Source: Paramoeba atlantica (lineage: Eukaryota; Discosea). Taken from it: 64,000 nt of DNA. Shown piece after piece: positions 50,238-60,816 of the stretch. The DNA is taken from contig CDRNVI010000030.1 in the NCBI GenBank assembly GCA_977017575.1, positions 186,001 through 250,000 on the forward strand. Direction: 5' to 3'. Within the stretch, counting starts at the first letter, position 1. Each line of letters begins with the position of its first letter. The notes below the pieces were generated by a model. It was not told the origin of the DNA, searched no databases, and was given only the letters and a program-made list of their open reading frames with translations. Position numbers and translations under genes: made by a program.

Positions 50238-52007
50238 TTATAGAACAATCAGAATCAGAATCATCTTCCGACACGTTCTCCACGGACACTTCTCCAAGGG
50301 TTTCTTCGGAATTTGTTGTTCGTTCAGGGGGTAGAGGAATTCCTGGACCACGAGACCACCAGGACCTGGAAAGATGTTTTCGTCCTGGTTTTTGGTTTCC
50401 GTGTCAGATGTTTTGGACCCAGGTTTGGCTTTTTCTACCCAAGGGTACTCCTTTGCAGGTCGCTGGATATATATATGGACGACAGATAATATGGAATTCT
50501 CATTTTTCAACCACACGCGTGAGTGCGCATCTTTTATCCACTGTAGTACCAGAGCGCGAGATACTTTCTGAGAAGTGTTGTCGAGTCGACACGCACTCAG
50601 AATCTCATTGTATTCACGCTTGAATAATCGGTTAAAAACTCGGGTATGCACTTGTATCGCCTTTGTGCAACCTCCTGGTATCGTATGTGGATCGCAATGT
50701 GGAGGAATATTATCTGTTCGGTGCCCGGTATAATCATCCGTAATAATGACGGTAGATGGGTTTTCGAGCGTATAGGGGAGATACTTATGAAGCATTCGCG
50801 GATAAATATCTCCCTTTACCCAACCAGATTGACTAACATCCGCGTATATTCCAGTAAGAGCGGAAGCCTGGCGCGTCATTTCAGCATAAATGCCAGAACT
50901 CTCACGATTCTTGGCGCTGTGGTTGAATATAACAGTTGGGTAAAGAGGGTAAACCTTATCTAGAGAAAAGTCATATATTCCAGCCAGGAAGACGGTAACG
51001 GTTTCCTTAGGATTTGTGTCGACCACCTTCGGTTGCGGGTATCCGATCTGCGCTAGCGTATATCCTTGTACCTGACCGTTTACGAACATCGCCGTTTCGT
51101 CCCCGAAAAAAGCAAAATGATATTTCCGAACAGCATTCTGAAGGTAAAATTTTTGCGCCCACTGTGATATCCTATGTTCCACGTCTGCCGGAGCCAGGCA
51201 CTGTATCCTTCCCCATCTTCTCCAAACCCACCCATAATGCTTCCGAAAGCGTGCATATGTGTCTTCCAATGCTGAAACCGAAGTCAACTGCGTGTTTTGG
51301 CGTATTAGATCGATTACAATGGATTTGGTCAAGGGACACCACAAGGAAGATGCCTTTTCACAAGCACGATGGACTTCACATATTGCCTCCGCCTTATTGT
51401 ACGTGACAGACTCCGGGTCGTTGTAATCACCTCCTTTGGTGTTAAACCCTCTGTTACGATGCTGGTTCCCCATATCTCGATTTACTAATTTTTGATAATT
51501 CAATATCCCAGTCGCACGGATGTCGTACACTGTTCTCCGAGATATCCCGTGCTTTTCTCGAATAGCCTTCACCGAATCCTGGGATCGACAAATCTCGCGT
51601 TTGTCGTAAATTGTGAGTTCAACTCGCTGCCGCTTTTTTTCGATTATCGTTGGAGGTGCATTCGTTTGTAGAACAGGTGCCCGTTCCCCTACCTGGGGGA
51701 GGGTGGCGCTGACCGAGCCCAACTCGACAGCGGACCTTTTATCATATGCACGGTTGTCGGTACACCGTCCGTGTGCGGCATGTGTTGACGAAGAGAAATA
51801 GATAGAGCAGATAGAGAAAGCTAAAAAGTCTACAGTATTGAGTAACTTAATGTTGGAAGTTGGTAGCCTAAGTGACTTTCCAAACAGAATAAAAAAAGGA
51901 AAAATCAAATCGGTCCCACCACACGAACTTTCTTCAGCTTCAATTTTGTGCATATTAAAGGGGAGGGTCCCACCAGACATATTTTCTTCAGCCTCCATTT
52001 TGTGCAT
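50238..52007 (-). CDS. Pogo-like transposase, probably inactive
   Basis: About 590 residues if it starts at the first internal Met (MHKMEAEENMSGG); the frame is open almost to the element's tip, and no Met lies between residue about 34 and the DNA-binding domain, so the real start is uncertain or made by splicing. Helix-turn-helix YDKREICRSQDSVKAIREKH and GISRRTVYDI at about 150; YGWVWRRWGR at about 265; catalytic FFGDETAMFV and IITDDYTGHR. The third acidic residue of pogo enzymes falls in GCTKAIQVHTRVFNRLFK, where Thr stands for the Asp seen in the fragment at 49315. It would therefore bind DNA but probably not cut it. Confidence 0.8.
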   Translation of the reverse strand: MHKMEAEENMSGGTLPFNMHKIEAEESSCGGTDLIFPFFILFGKSLRLPTSNIKLLNTVDFLAFSICSIYFSSSTHAAHGRCTDNRAYDKRSAVELGSVSATLPQVGERAPVLQTNAPPTIIEKKRQRVELTIYDKREICRSQDSVKAIREKHGISRRTVYDIRATGILNYQKLVNRDMGNQHRNRGFNTKGGDYNDPESVTYNKAEAICEVHRACEKASSLWCPLTKSIVIDLIRQNTQLTSVSALEDTYARFRKHYGWVWRRWGRIQCLAPADVEHRISQWAQKFYLQNAVRKYHFAFFGDETAMFVNGQVQGYTLAQIGYPQPKVVDTNPKETVTVFLAGIYDFSLDKVYPLYPTVIFNHSAKNRESSGIYAEMTRQASALTGIYADVSQSGWVKGDIYPRMLHKYLPYTLENPSTVIITDDYTGHRTDNIPPHCDPHTIPGGCTKAIQVHTRVFNRLFKREYNEILSACRLDNTSQKVSRALVLQWIKDAHSRVWLKNENSILSVVHIYIQRPAKEYPWVEKAKPGSKTSDTETKNQDENIFPGPGGLVVQEFLYPLNEQQIPKKPLEKCPWRTCRKMILILIVL

Positions 52008-52157
52008 ATTAAAGGGGGGTAAGAGGGGGTGGATATTAAAGGGGGGGGTCACAGTAATACAATTGGTGGGGGAGACGCACGCAAAAACCTGGTCGACATA
52101 TGTGTGTATACGACACAGATTTCAGATGGTATAACAGGCCGTTATACCCACGAAAAT

Positions 52158-55100
52158 CATAGTCTAACTAGTATACTAGTATATACTAAAACACTAGTAT
52201 TCGGCTAGTATATACTATAGTATATACTATGAGATACTACTTTTTTGTAGACTGGGTATTTACTAATCGTAATCAACGGACGCATGGAAAACTTCAAGCA
52301 ATTCAACGTTCAAGACAAAGGAAGCAGGAGAATATGCTGAATGCTTCATTCTCCAACAGTTACTTAACAAATCAACCAATAAACTTCCTTAAAAATCAGG
52401 AATTGATTTGGTTTACCACAGCGCAGATGCGCACAGAGAGGTGAAAGGATGCTTATCCTGAGCGAAAGTTGAGTCGAGTGCGTGGAAAAGTGAGTTAAGG
52501 GGTGAAAGGAGCTCAGATCTCGCATTCCGCGCACAAACGCTTCCTCACATATTTTTCATTGGTATATGATGTAAGAAAAGAAACAGATCAAGAGCGTGTA
52601 GCACGAATATACGAATAAAATTAATATATTGTAGTGTAATAAAAAATACTAAACGTGGCTATTTTCATCAATGCATAAATATTTATTTATATGTTATTCT
52701 GAATTGATAAAGATACCTGAAGGAATACTTCAAGGACTTACACGACACTGAGTTAAACCACAGAACCCAGTTCCGACGTCAATACATAGTGCGTAATAGT
52801 ACAATAAACCGTTGCTGTGGACGAAAAAAGTATTTCGCTTGTTGAACACTGAGAAAAAAACCAGAGAAAAATATCTCAGATACGGAGAAGAAATACCACA
52901 AAACGGAGCTCTGGACGTACGAATATTATCGCAATATTACCACATATTCTATTTACCGCAATTCAATTGATATTTACCGCAATGTATACCCTGTATGCTA
53001 CGATACTCTATATGTATAATACTCTGTGCGCCATGTAGTTCGATATTGTTTTATATGGAGTGTTCCGTGTCAGATCCACGCTTTGCCGCCTTTTTTGCAC
53101 GACTTGTACGATACGGTAGCGAGTTCTCGTTTCCGCGAAGAAACATTTGTGTCGCTACAACATCTGTTCCAATGCGAGCTTGACGGGCACAATATTTCCA
53201 GGAAAGCACCGAAAGGATAGAGTCACATGCCGTCACTAGCGGAGGAAGCCATAGGTAATGCAATGCAGCTTCAAAAATTGTCGGAAAATGTTTCAACCCA
53301 AGTGTTTGCCACCACTCAAGATCGCTCATGCCGGGTGTCCACTGGTAATCGTCGCAGTTTACGTACGTACTCCATTCCTCAATAGTAATGTCGAAAATCG
53401 GGTCGCCAGTTCCCAACAAATCATTTACCCGTTTCACTGAAAGGGATTCCTTCTTGCGAGGTCGAGCGGATAAGAGGATCCACTCAGGCGAAAACCACAT
53501 CACAGCTGCCCATACCTTCATCTCGTGGTTTGAGCATACTCTATTGACGTGCCGATGTATCGACTCTAAGAAATGCCTGGGTGAATTCTCAGCAGACTCG
53601 ACAAGCTGTCGCAAAGTTGGATGAACAAGAGTTGCCATAGGACGATCCTACATGTCAGAGAATTTTTCTTGTGCGATGCGTAACGGCATACAGTCTTTCA
53701 GGAAATCCTTCGCAGACTGCATCAAGTCGTTCGAAGAGTTGTTTTCGAACAAATCAGCCAAATGGTGGACAGATTGAGGGGCTCGCAGAGTTTCCAGTTC
53801 ACTTTTTATGAAGGATGCGACAGTAGGCAACTGATCAGCCAAAAACCTCATGCTTTCGAATTTATCCGCGAGCCATCGCGTGACCCCGCCAAGTTTGGGA
53901 GAAGTGACGGCTCGAATTTCATGAGAATATGCAATGGATTTCACCACACTAGCACCTTTCGCAATTAGAATCTCACATTGGTCTTCTATTTCCAGAGTTT
54001 GATTCAGTTCGGCAAACACATCGCGTGCCTTTAAAGATACTTTCGAGAGAGTTTGCAATGCTTCCTTGAGATGAGCTATGGTGTCCCTGCGACCCCTCTT
54101 GTCAAGGTTTTCGCTGTTCACAGAACGATAAAAAGATTTAAAGTACGATTCAGCTTTTTGAGTCTCTTCGTCAAAGGCGCTTAATATATCTTCAAGAGCT
54201 TTTCCGAAATACTTCCCCTTCTTTGCCCCCACACGGTCCCCTGCATAGAAAATCCTGGAGAAGTATGTTCTTACTTTCATAATTGGCAGATTTGCGTAGT
54301 GCTGCATTGCATCTTTGGCCATATTATGAAACAAGTGTCCGAAGCATGGTAATAGCGCGACACGTGGACAGTGCTTCGTCACGCCAATTACAATGTTCTC
54401 CCGGTCCGTGCTTCCGATAGAGCTGAGGCGCGAGTAAAATTCTTCCTCTGCGGAAACAAGAGAGTCACGAATGCCTAACATAGTGGTTTCTATTTCCTGC
54501 CTAGCCACATTATTTACTGGGGCTCCGTCTGCCATTATGAATCGCAACTTTAGGAGTCGGCTCTCGGAGAGGCATGACCGAAGTACTTCTATCAGGGATT
54601 GTGCCATCTCGCTACCGTTAAATGATTTGTGCTTAGGGTGGTAGATAGGTGGGAGAATAAAGTGGCGATCCACAACATACAAAATGGCGATAAGTACATG
54701 TTCGCTAAGAACCCTGTCAACTCCACCGTCGATTTGCGAGGCCAAAGAATTTAGCTCCATCTATGGTTCGTCGAATGTCTTCCCAGATCATGTCGGCAAT
54801 TCGACGTTCACTGATATGAAATTCGTGAGGAGAAGGAAGGATCGATGCAGCTTCTGAAGGATGTATGTCGGGGGGAAATTCTTGAAATAAGTTCTTTACG
54901 CACTCGAGGAATCCTTCGGTAGAAAGATTGCTCTGAGCTGCGAAACATGGGAGAGCTTCGGAGATGTACTCCTCTAGCGACTTGGGATTTGCAACTTCAC
55001 TGGAGTCTTCCATCCCCTGCTGCGCCTTCGAGCTTTCTTGTGTTTTCGGGGGTGGGGGTTGAAGGTGCGCTTTCCGAGTTCTTTGAACGTTGCGTCATTT

Positions 55101-55327
55101 AAAACAGTGAGTGACAAGGTGATTAAAGGAAGTGATAAGGTGTAAACAAAAAGGCTGAGCAATACTTGTGTACCAGTCCTAAATGTCGCAATAAAGACAA
55201 ATCTTTCCATTCATATACAGGGAAAAACTACATTTCTATAGACACTTAATAAGATTATAGACACCTTCGAAAAGTAGTATCTCATAGTATATACTATAGT
55301 ATATACTAAAATACTAATTAGACTATG
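52158..55327 (-). mobile_element. hAT-like DNA transposon
   Basis: TIRs: CATAGTCTAACTAGTAT (52158) against ATACTAATTAGACTATG (ending 55327), with inner palindromic blocks AGTATATACTATAGTATATA and GAGATACTACTTTT shared by both ends (52200-52245, 55270-55310). Both sides are flanked by GAAAAT, a probable target-site duplication of six or more bases (hAT usually gives eight). It holds a degraded hAT transposase. A segment at 52690-52830 is shared with the pogo element (49985-50115). Confidence 0.8.
53051..55013 (-). pseudogene. hAT-like transposase, one frameshift and one in-frame stop
   Basis: N-terminal 99 codons (54717-55013), then a shift to the main frame (53648-54760). That frame holds VLIAILYVVDRHFILPPIYH, FIMADGAPVNNVARQ, LPCFGHLFHNMAKD (the C..H motif of hAT insertion domains) and GVTRWLADKFESM. 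A TAG stop at 53648 is followed in the same frame by 195 codons (53051-53638) with EWWQTLGLKHFPTIFEAALH, the hAT dimerisation region. Total about 650 residues, usual for hAT. The single stop and shift suggest recent decay. Confidence 0.82.
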
Positions 55328-55343
55328 GAAAATACAAGCAAAG

Positions 55344-56040
55344 ATGCCGATAAAGATTCCAATAAAGATTTCAGTCAAAAGACCCATCAAGGCCCTTTTA
55401 ATAGTTTCATCAGCTGTGATTGCTAATAAGGATTTGAAAGGTGGTACCACACCTATCACTGCTCGTGGAAACGATTTTTCTTCCTTCCTAGAAGCCCAAG
55501 ACGTAGATCGTGACGCAGACACGTCAACTTCTCCTCCGGAACAGGAAACACGACGGTGGAAGAGCTACCGACTGGCGGGCGCGCTAATCCCATCTTCTTA
55601 TTTGGATGGTATGTATCAGAAGGTTATTTCTCTTTTTAAAAGGCGCCATCCAGAACACGAGGTTCTTTTTCTTGGGCCTTTTGTTGTACGGATGTTACTG
55701 GCTCGTGGTACCCTGCCCTGCACTATTGACCACGGCACAAGAATTCATGCGTGCCTATTGTGTACCAACCATTTCGTACTTGTGATCGTCCGTGGACGTT
55801 CATAATCGTGTACGTTTCATAATCATAACTGTGTGCGATAGTATGCGGTCATATTCCCCTCACGCGGCTCCGCACAACATCCACTCATTTAAGACACGCA
55901 TAGCTGAACTCTTATGTTTATCTCCACGAACGTACATCATTTCTTATGTGCCCTGCGAGCAACAGGCTCCCGGTGAAAATAATTGCGCTATTCACGTTGT
56001 GAACAACTTGTATTTGTTTTTAAATTTATTGTTTTTTTAA
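55344..56040 (+). pseudogene. Ulp1/C48-like cysteine protease remnant
   Basis: The order TNHFVLVIV (His), VCDSM (Asp) and PCEQQAPGENNCAIHVVNNL (Gln and Cys) is that of Ulp1/SENP-type C48 proteases, which cleave SUMO-like tags. Such domains occur as host genes and inside several kinds of large mobile or virus-like elements; nothing else here decides which. It looks broken and lies directly beside the hAT insertion. Confidence 0.55.
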
Positions 56041-57270
56041 TTAATAGTTGTAAATTTTTGGCGAGAAACATTTTCCTATTTTTTATTTTGACAACTTTTG
56101 AATTTTTCATGAGGTCTGATGTTGGGGTTAAAGTAAAGCAAAATTCGCCTTTTTTGAAAAAGAATTGCTTTACACCCTATCTAGAAATCTACCCTTGCAT
56201 TTCTTAGTACAGTGCCACACACTATCCTCTAATTCCATTTCTTTTGGTGATGAGTGCCTTTTTCCACAGAATACCCTTCTCGTGACAAGCCCGTGGCTTT
56301 GAAGCCACTGCTCGCACTATGCTTCCGTCCGGCGTGATATACGGCTGAGGGTGAACTTTCTTCGACAAGCGAACCCCCGACACCCCTGGCATACCATAGA
56401 AAATAACGGAAAAGGGGTATACAATAGTCATATACAATATTATGTACGTAGATAATGTCCTTTTGTCGAAAGGAAAAATGTCAAGCTAAGAAAAGCTAAG
56501 AAAATGTCAAGCTAAGAAAAGTGATAAGAAAAGCGAATTTTCCTTTACTTTCACCGATGTTGGCAACCAGCTTTTAGAGAAGAGAGATTTCTCACAAAAA
56601 CTCAAATTTCATCAAAGGATTCGACGGAGCAGGAGCGAGAGTGGCTTTTCTTCAACATCCGGCCGTGAGATCATGAGAGCTTACGCGAGATGACACCCTC
56701 AGCCCCTCATTTAATAATCCAGGGTAGAGTCCCAAGCATTTGCCGAGGACATGAAGGTGAGGAACAGCTTAGAGACGGCACCGATTAGAAGATGACTCAC
56801 GAAACATACAGTAGTTTGTAAGTACAAAACATAAATACTAAGAAGCACGGATGCTATCCGCGCTGCGAATCGGCACGACTTTTTTTCTGTTTTTTTTGTC
56901 TTAAATATTTTTTCCCCTTGAGATATTTTTGAACCGGCTACTTAGGCGCCATTTTCGGCCAAAATCCGGTTGCGTTTAGGTCGGGGAGACAGTATTTGAG
57001 TAAATAAACTACTACATTTTTGAAATGTTGGGATTTTTTAGTAAAATTAGGTTATATTTTCGTGTTTTTTCTAAATATTTTTGACCCAGCGGGGGTGATA
57101 GGCAAAGAAACGGCGGGAAACGCTCTAGTTTTTCGAGATCTTTTGAATGCAGAAGGAAATGGGTCAAAAGCTTTGTTCTGGAGCCTGGGGGGTAACCAGT
57201 ACCTGGACTGTATCATAAATGTTATTTCCATTAAACTCTCTTCATTATTTGTAAATGACTTAAATCTGTT
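56041..57270. other. Intergenic, no firm gene
   Basis: A 71-codon minus-strand frame (56222-56437, with SKKVHPQPYITPDGSIVRAV) has no known family. AAGCTAAGAAAA is repeated at 56485-56530, and the dispersed motif (variant CACCCTCAGCCCCTCA) lies at 56694-56709. Otherwise AT-rich. Confidence 0.35.
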
Positions 57271-58113
57271 TTAATTACTCACATAAATTCGCGTGTTTGA
57301 AGTATACATATCGCTCCAGTAGCGCAATTGCACTGGTAGTGCCGATCTTGATACAGCGCCGCTCAAATCGGGACAATTCGATAAATCCAGCAAATCGATG
57401 GACATTGGAAGTCTCGTCAAGCAAACATCCCCAGAAAACAGGTTACTTGACAGCTGAAGAGTTATTATGTTCGGCGGAAGGTGGTCGAGGTGCAATTTAC
57501 CAGAAAAGTGATTATGATTTAAACCCACGTTCTTTATGCCGGTCGGAAGCGACGTTAAATCAAAATAACCGGAAAAAGTGTTTTCCTGGAGGTATAAGTT
57601 TCTAATGCTGGTCGGAAGCCTTGAAACACACACTTGTCCCGTAAACATATTGTATCCTAGATACAGACCGCGGAGGTTCGGCGGTAAAGAAGTCAAGTCA
57701 ACTTCTCCGTTAAATCGGTTATGTGAGAGATTGAGCACTTCCAGTCCTATGGGTAAATCAACCAGCTCAACGCACCCTGTCAACATATTGCGCCACAAAT
57801 ACAAATGCACGAGGCTCCGTGGCAGATATTTTAAATTGGGGTGCCCAAATAAGTTAAATTCCCAGGCGATATAGGTGACTTCCCCACGTTCGTTACATTT
57901 CACGCCTGCCCACTTGCAGGCCGGCGTTTCCGTACTCCATGATTTGTGCAAATCTTTGACATCTGCTAAGATCCGTGCCAGTTGATACTCTTGAGGCAAA
58001 TTCGTAATGCCCACTTTCGCTGCATTCACCTTCATACCAGATAAACTGTGCTTTGACGATAAATTATCTTCATCTGATGTGCGCTGTGCGCTGGAACGTT
58101 CCGGAACATCCAT
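57271..58113 (-). CDS. Leucine-rich-repeat protein, MDVPERS subfamily
   Basis: 280 residues from MDVPERSSAQRTSDEDNLSS; eight upstream codons (to 58137) are open, but the MD(V/L)PERS start is shared with 1029. Cap LPQEYQLARILADVKD, SWSTETPACKWAGVKC, then seven repeats (LPPNLRGLYLGYNMFTGQVC, LPTGIKNVGLNHNHFSGKLH) and the tail SDMYTSNTRIYVSN. Intact; it is the undamaged sister of the LINE-cut copy at 43982 and keeps the same 3' flank. Confidence 0.88.
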   Translation of the reverse strand: MDVPERSSAQRTSDEDNLSSKHSLSGMKVNAAKVGITNLPQEYQLARILADVKDLHKSWSTETPACKWAGVKCNERGEVTYIAWEFNLFGHPNLKYLPRSLVHLYLWRNMLTGCVELVDLPIGLEVLNLSHNRFNGEVDLTSLPPNLRGLYLGYNMFTGQVCVSRLPTSIRNLYLQENTFSGYFDLTSLPTGIKNVGLNHNHFSGKLHLDHLPPNIITLQLSSNLFSGDVCLTRLPMSIDLLDLSNCPDLSGAVSRSALPVQLRYWSDMYTSNTRIYVSN

Positions 58114-58137
58114 ACTGTTAATAAAGCGAGATCGCAT

Positions 58138-59220
58138 AAAAGCAACAAAAAAATAGAGTTTTAATATTCAAGGATTCCGTATCAGTATTTTGGGTTAAAC
58201 TGAATCAAATTTAGCCCTTTTTACATTTTTAGCTATTAAGGATAACTATTTATTTTACATGTATTTTTCCATCCCAGAAGAATTTCAGGAAGTCAATTCC
58301 GATAGTTGCGCATCGGACCACGAGGGATGATACTTTTTCTAATGCTTGGATATACTATGTCATAGGCAGTTTTACTGGTATACATTTTGCTGGGATAGAG
58401 TTTTACTGGGATACATTTCCCTTTATGTTTGTCGTCATAAAGGGGTGACAACAAGCTATGCCGACAGCTATGCCGACAGTTATGCCACTAGCTGTAGACA
58501 GGTACAGTCGTGGAAACGACGGCTATTATTGCACCCACCTCCAAAATATGGCGGCGCTTTGTATCATAATCCAACGTCTACTCGATTTTTCCATGTTTAT
58601 GCTACACCGCTATTTATAATATAATTCACCATTATTGAAAATAAAGTAATCCATTATGTGCTAAAATTGAAATCATTTTGTCATATAGTGCGTACACAGT
58701 GTCCCTTGGTCTCCTACTATGTCGGTATTCAAATCTAACATATTTTGTATATCCTATTGCATATTACATTTTTGGGCCCTATAAAAAACTAACTGTAATA
58801 ACTTACGATTGGGCAATTTCCTGGTTAGCATTGCGGCCAACAAAATTCAGTAGGTAATCAAATATTTCTTCTGAAAATATATACGGTAATATTCAAGTTT
58901 TTTGAATAGGATTTTCTATATATGTTAATGTTGAATTACTGTCGCAGGCTTACAAAAGTTTATCTAGCACAGAAATTCTTTTTTTTAAACATTGATAAGT
59001 TTTTAAACGCTTCTATAACGAAAAAGAATGTACCTGCAAATTTTACAGTGACCCTCGTTTTTTTTCCTTCCTGCAACCTTCGGGTACTGACCCCGGCAGG
59101 GCGAACCGTTGCCGATTGAAAATATGTAAGTGGGCGCCCTTTATTTCTCCCCGCACTCAACTTACTCCAGGGCACGTCTTGCTCGTACATGTCGTTGCAT
59201 GAGCATGCATTGTCAGCAAC
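58138..59220. other. Intergenic with a dispersed repeat, no gene
   Basis: 58270-58395 matches 62370-62470 (ATCCCAGAAGAATTT, GTTGCGCATCGGAC, GGGATGATACT, TACTATGTCATA). A 12-base unit AGCTATGCCGAC repeats at 58455-58485. Plus-strand frames near 58922 have no domain. Confidence 0.6.
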
Positions 59221-59740
59221 ATGCGCACCGGACAAATAACACGTAATCGTGGGCATGATCGGAAGGTGGTCCAGGATCTCCTACACACTCTCGCGAATGC
59301 TGCGCTCCGTAATGAGACCATGACCCAATACGAATTCAGTCGTGTGCAGGTCGTTGAGACGTTCATCGGCAAACCAAAATACAATCGGTGGCGAAGACAA
59401 CGCAAAAGAGGTTGGTGGTTCGCTACTGTCACGGAATCTCGTGGTACTGGCAAAACGGGGCGGTCCCATTGGAAACTGGTGAAGCGTCGTGATACGTCTA
59501 CCCCCCGCGGCTTCAAGATTCCCCATCTTACCAGTGCGCGATCTGTTATAGTGCGTGATTGTTGGGGGGCTTAGTTCGTCCCCACGACTCCGTGAAGGGG
59601 TACCATACTAATGGTGCTAAGAGTGTCCACAACACTAGAGGGGCTGCGGGTACTTGGACCGAGACCGCACCGAGACCGCGGTTCGTATTTTCGGTGGGGA
59701 GAGATAGAAAAACAGCCAAAAGTTTACATTTGTTTTATTT
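59221..59740 (+). pseudogene. IS1595/Merlin-like transposase pseudogene (type D/E)
   Basis: VQVVETFIGKPKYNRWRRQR has Glu-Thr where the first catalytic Asp-Glu-Thr is expected (VVETF for VDET). Then GRSHWKLVKRRDTSTPRGFK and SVIVRDCWGA with the second Asp, a stop, and further YHTNGAKSVHNTRGAAGTWT in another frame. Related to 29930-30497. The inverted dispersed motif (GAGGGGCTGCGGGT) follows at about 59637. Confidence 0.75.
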
Positions 59741-59872
59741 TTAAGTGGAATTTCGAATTCGGTGTACGATTCTAGCTATATTTTCCTTTGTTTCTTTCTC
59801 TGAATCATTTTCATCCTTTTTACTAACAACAGCGCGTTTTTCTTTTCCCGTAAACTTTTCTCCTAAATTTTT

Positions 59873-60514
59873 ATGACTATCGAGAGCAATGACGCATTGC
59901 AAGAGCGATTGACTGCTCTTGAGCCTGAGACAAGTGCCGAAGACAAACTCTTCGATGTCATCAAGGCTTCGACGATCCGGGTCTTTACGAAGAGGCCCGA
60001 AGTTTTCTCCAAGCCATGTTTGGAGATAAGCAATGCAGAGCTCAGTAGTAAAGTGGATGAAATCGCAGGGCGCGTGTCACGCACGACGGACAACTTCCTA
60101 CATGTTGCACGCTCTGTGTGTGACATTGACAAACCGTGCATCGTGACTCGCGTCCTGTTCCACTTGGTTGACCGCCGGGGCCATCTGCTTCTGAGCGTCC
60201 GCCCCCGGAGCGCGTACTTCCTTGGAGAGGCAACCGCCGACCTTGAAGCGTACCTTCAAGAAGACCCTCTCTTTTCCCTCCATCGCCAAGGTGAAGTGGG
60301 CGACTTTGTGGACAGCATGTGGCGCTCTGTTTCCGGGAAGCGGTCTCGCGTTTGCCAGCAGTGGCGTCAGCGCAAGCGGACCGCTTCTCGTCAAAATGAA
60401 TCAAGCAGCGGGGCTGAAGTCTCACCACCACCCCCAGAATACAATCCTCCCTCGTATTCGGTGGCCAGCCCGATCGCTACTTTGGATCGTTCGGTTCGTT
60501 TCCCGGCCTTATAG
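59873..60514 (+). CDS. Unidentified 213-residue protein, possible transposon accessory ORF
   Basis: Intact frame. The N-terminal half is helical and acidic (MTIESNDALQERLTALEPET); the middle has WRSVSGKRSRVCQQWRQRKR, a basic stretch that could bind DNA; the end is Pro/Ser-rich (PPPPEYNPPSYSV). It resembles no domain I can name. It lies 300 bp upstream of, and in the same direction as, the DDE transposase at 60817. Harbinger-type elements carry two ORFs, so it may be the second protein of that element; it shows no clear Myb motif. Confidence 0.5.
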   Translation: MTIESNDALQERLTALEPETSAEDKLFDVIKASTIRVFTKRPEVFSKPCLEISNAELSSKVDEIAGRVSRTTDNFLHVARSVCDIDKPCIVTRVLFHLVDRRGHLLLSVRPRSAYFLGEATADLEAYLQEDPLFSLHRQGEVGDFVDSMWRSVSGKRSRVCQQWRQRKRTASRQNESSSGAEVSPPPPEYNPPSYSVASPIATLDRSVRFPAL

Positions 60515-60816
60515 GTGTGCTCCACATGAGACGAGAAAGTACGAAGGTAAGACGGTAATAAGGTCTTACGAAGGTAAGACGGTAATAAGATGGTAAAGAA
60601 GGTAATAAGGCAAGTTAGAAGGCAAGGTAAGGTAAGGCAATTTCGTTCCCACTACTGTTCTGTTCGATTTTCCCTAATTACTAGCTCATTCCACTAATTG
60701 TTATTTCATTCCACTAATAACAAGTACATGCTAAAATATTTCCGCCCAATCATAATACAACCCTACTTATTTTGCTTTTAAATCGAAATTTCTTTCAATC
60801 GTTTCATTCTCTCTCT
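60515..60816. other. Spacer between the two plus-strand ORFs
   Basis: AAGGTAAGACGGTAATAAG is repeated at 60543-60640. The 3' part is a C/T-rich run (TTTCATTCTCTCTCT) just before the ATG at 60817, fit for a trans-splice acceptor although no AG stands out. Confidence 0.4.

Larger units (their letters stand above)
49576..52054 (-). mobile_element. Pogo-like DNA transposon with TIRs and TA duplication
   Basis: Ends read CTGTGACCCCCCCTTTAATA (49576) and ATATTAAAGGGGGGGGTCAC then AG (52054), each flanked by TA (49574-49575, 52055-52056). The motif TGCATAATAAAGGGGGG is iterated six times inside the left end (49617-49735), and TGTGCATATTAAAGGGG three times inside the right end (51945-52045). These iterated copies look like multiple transposase-binding sites. 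It contains one long transposase frame. 2,479 bp. Confidence 0.9.
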
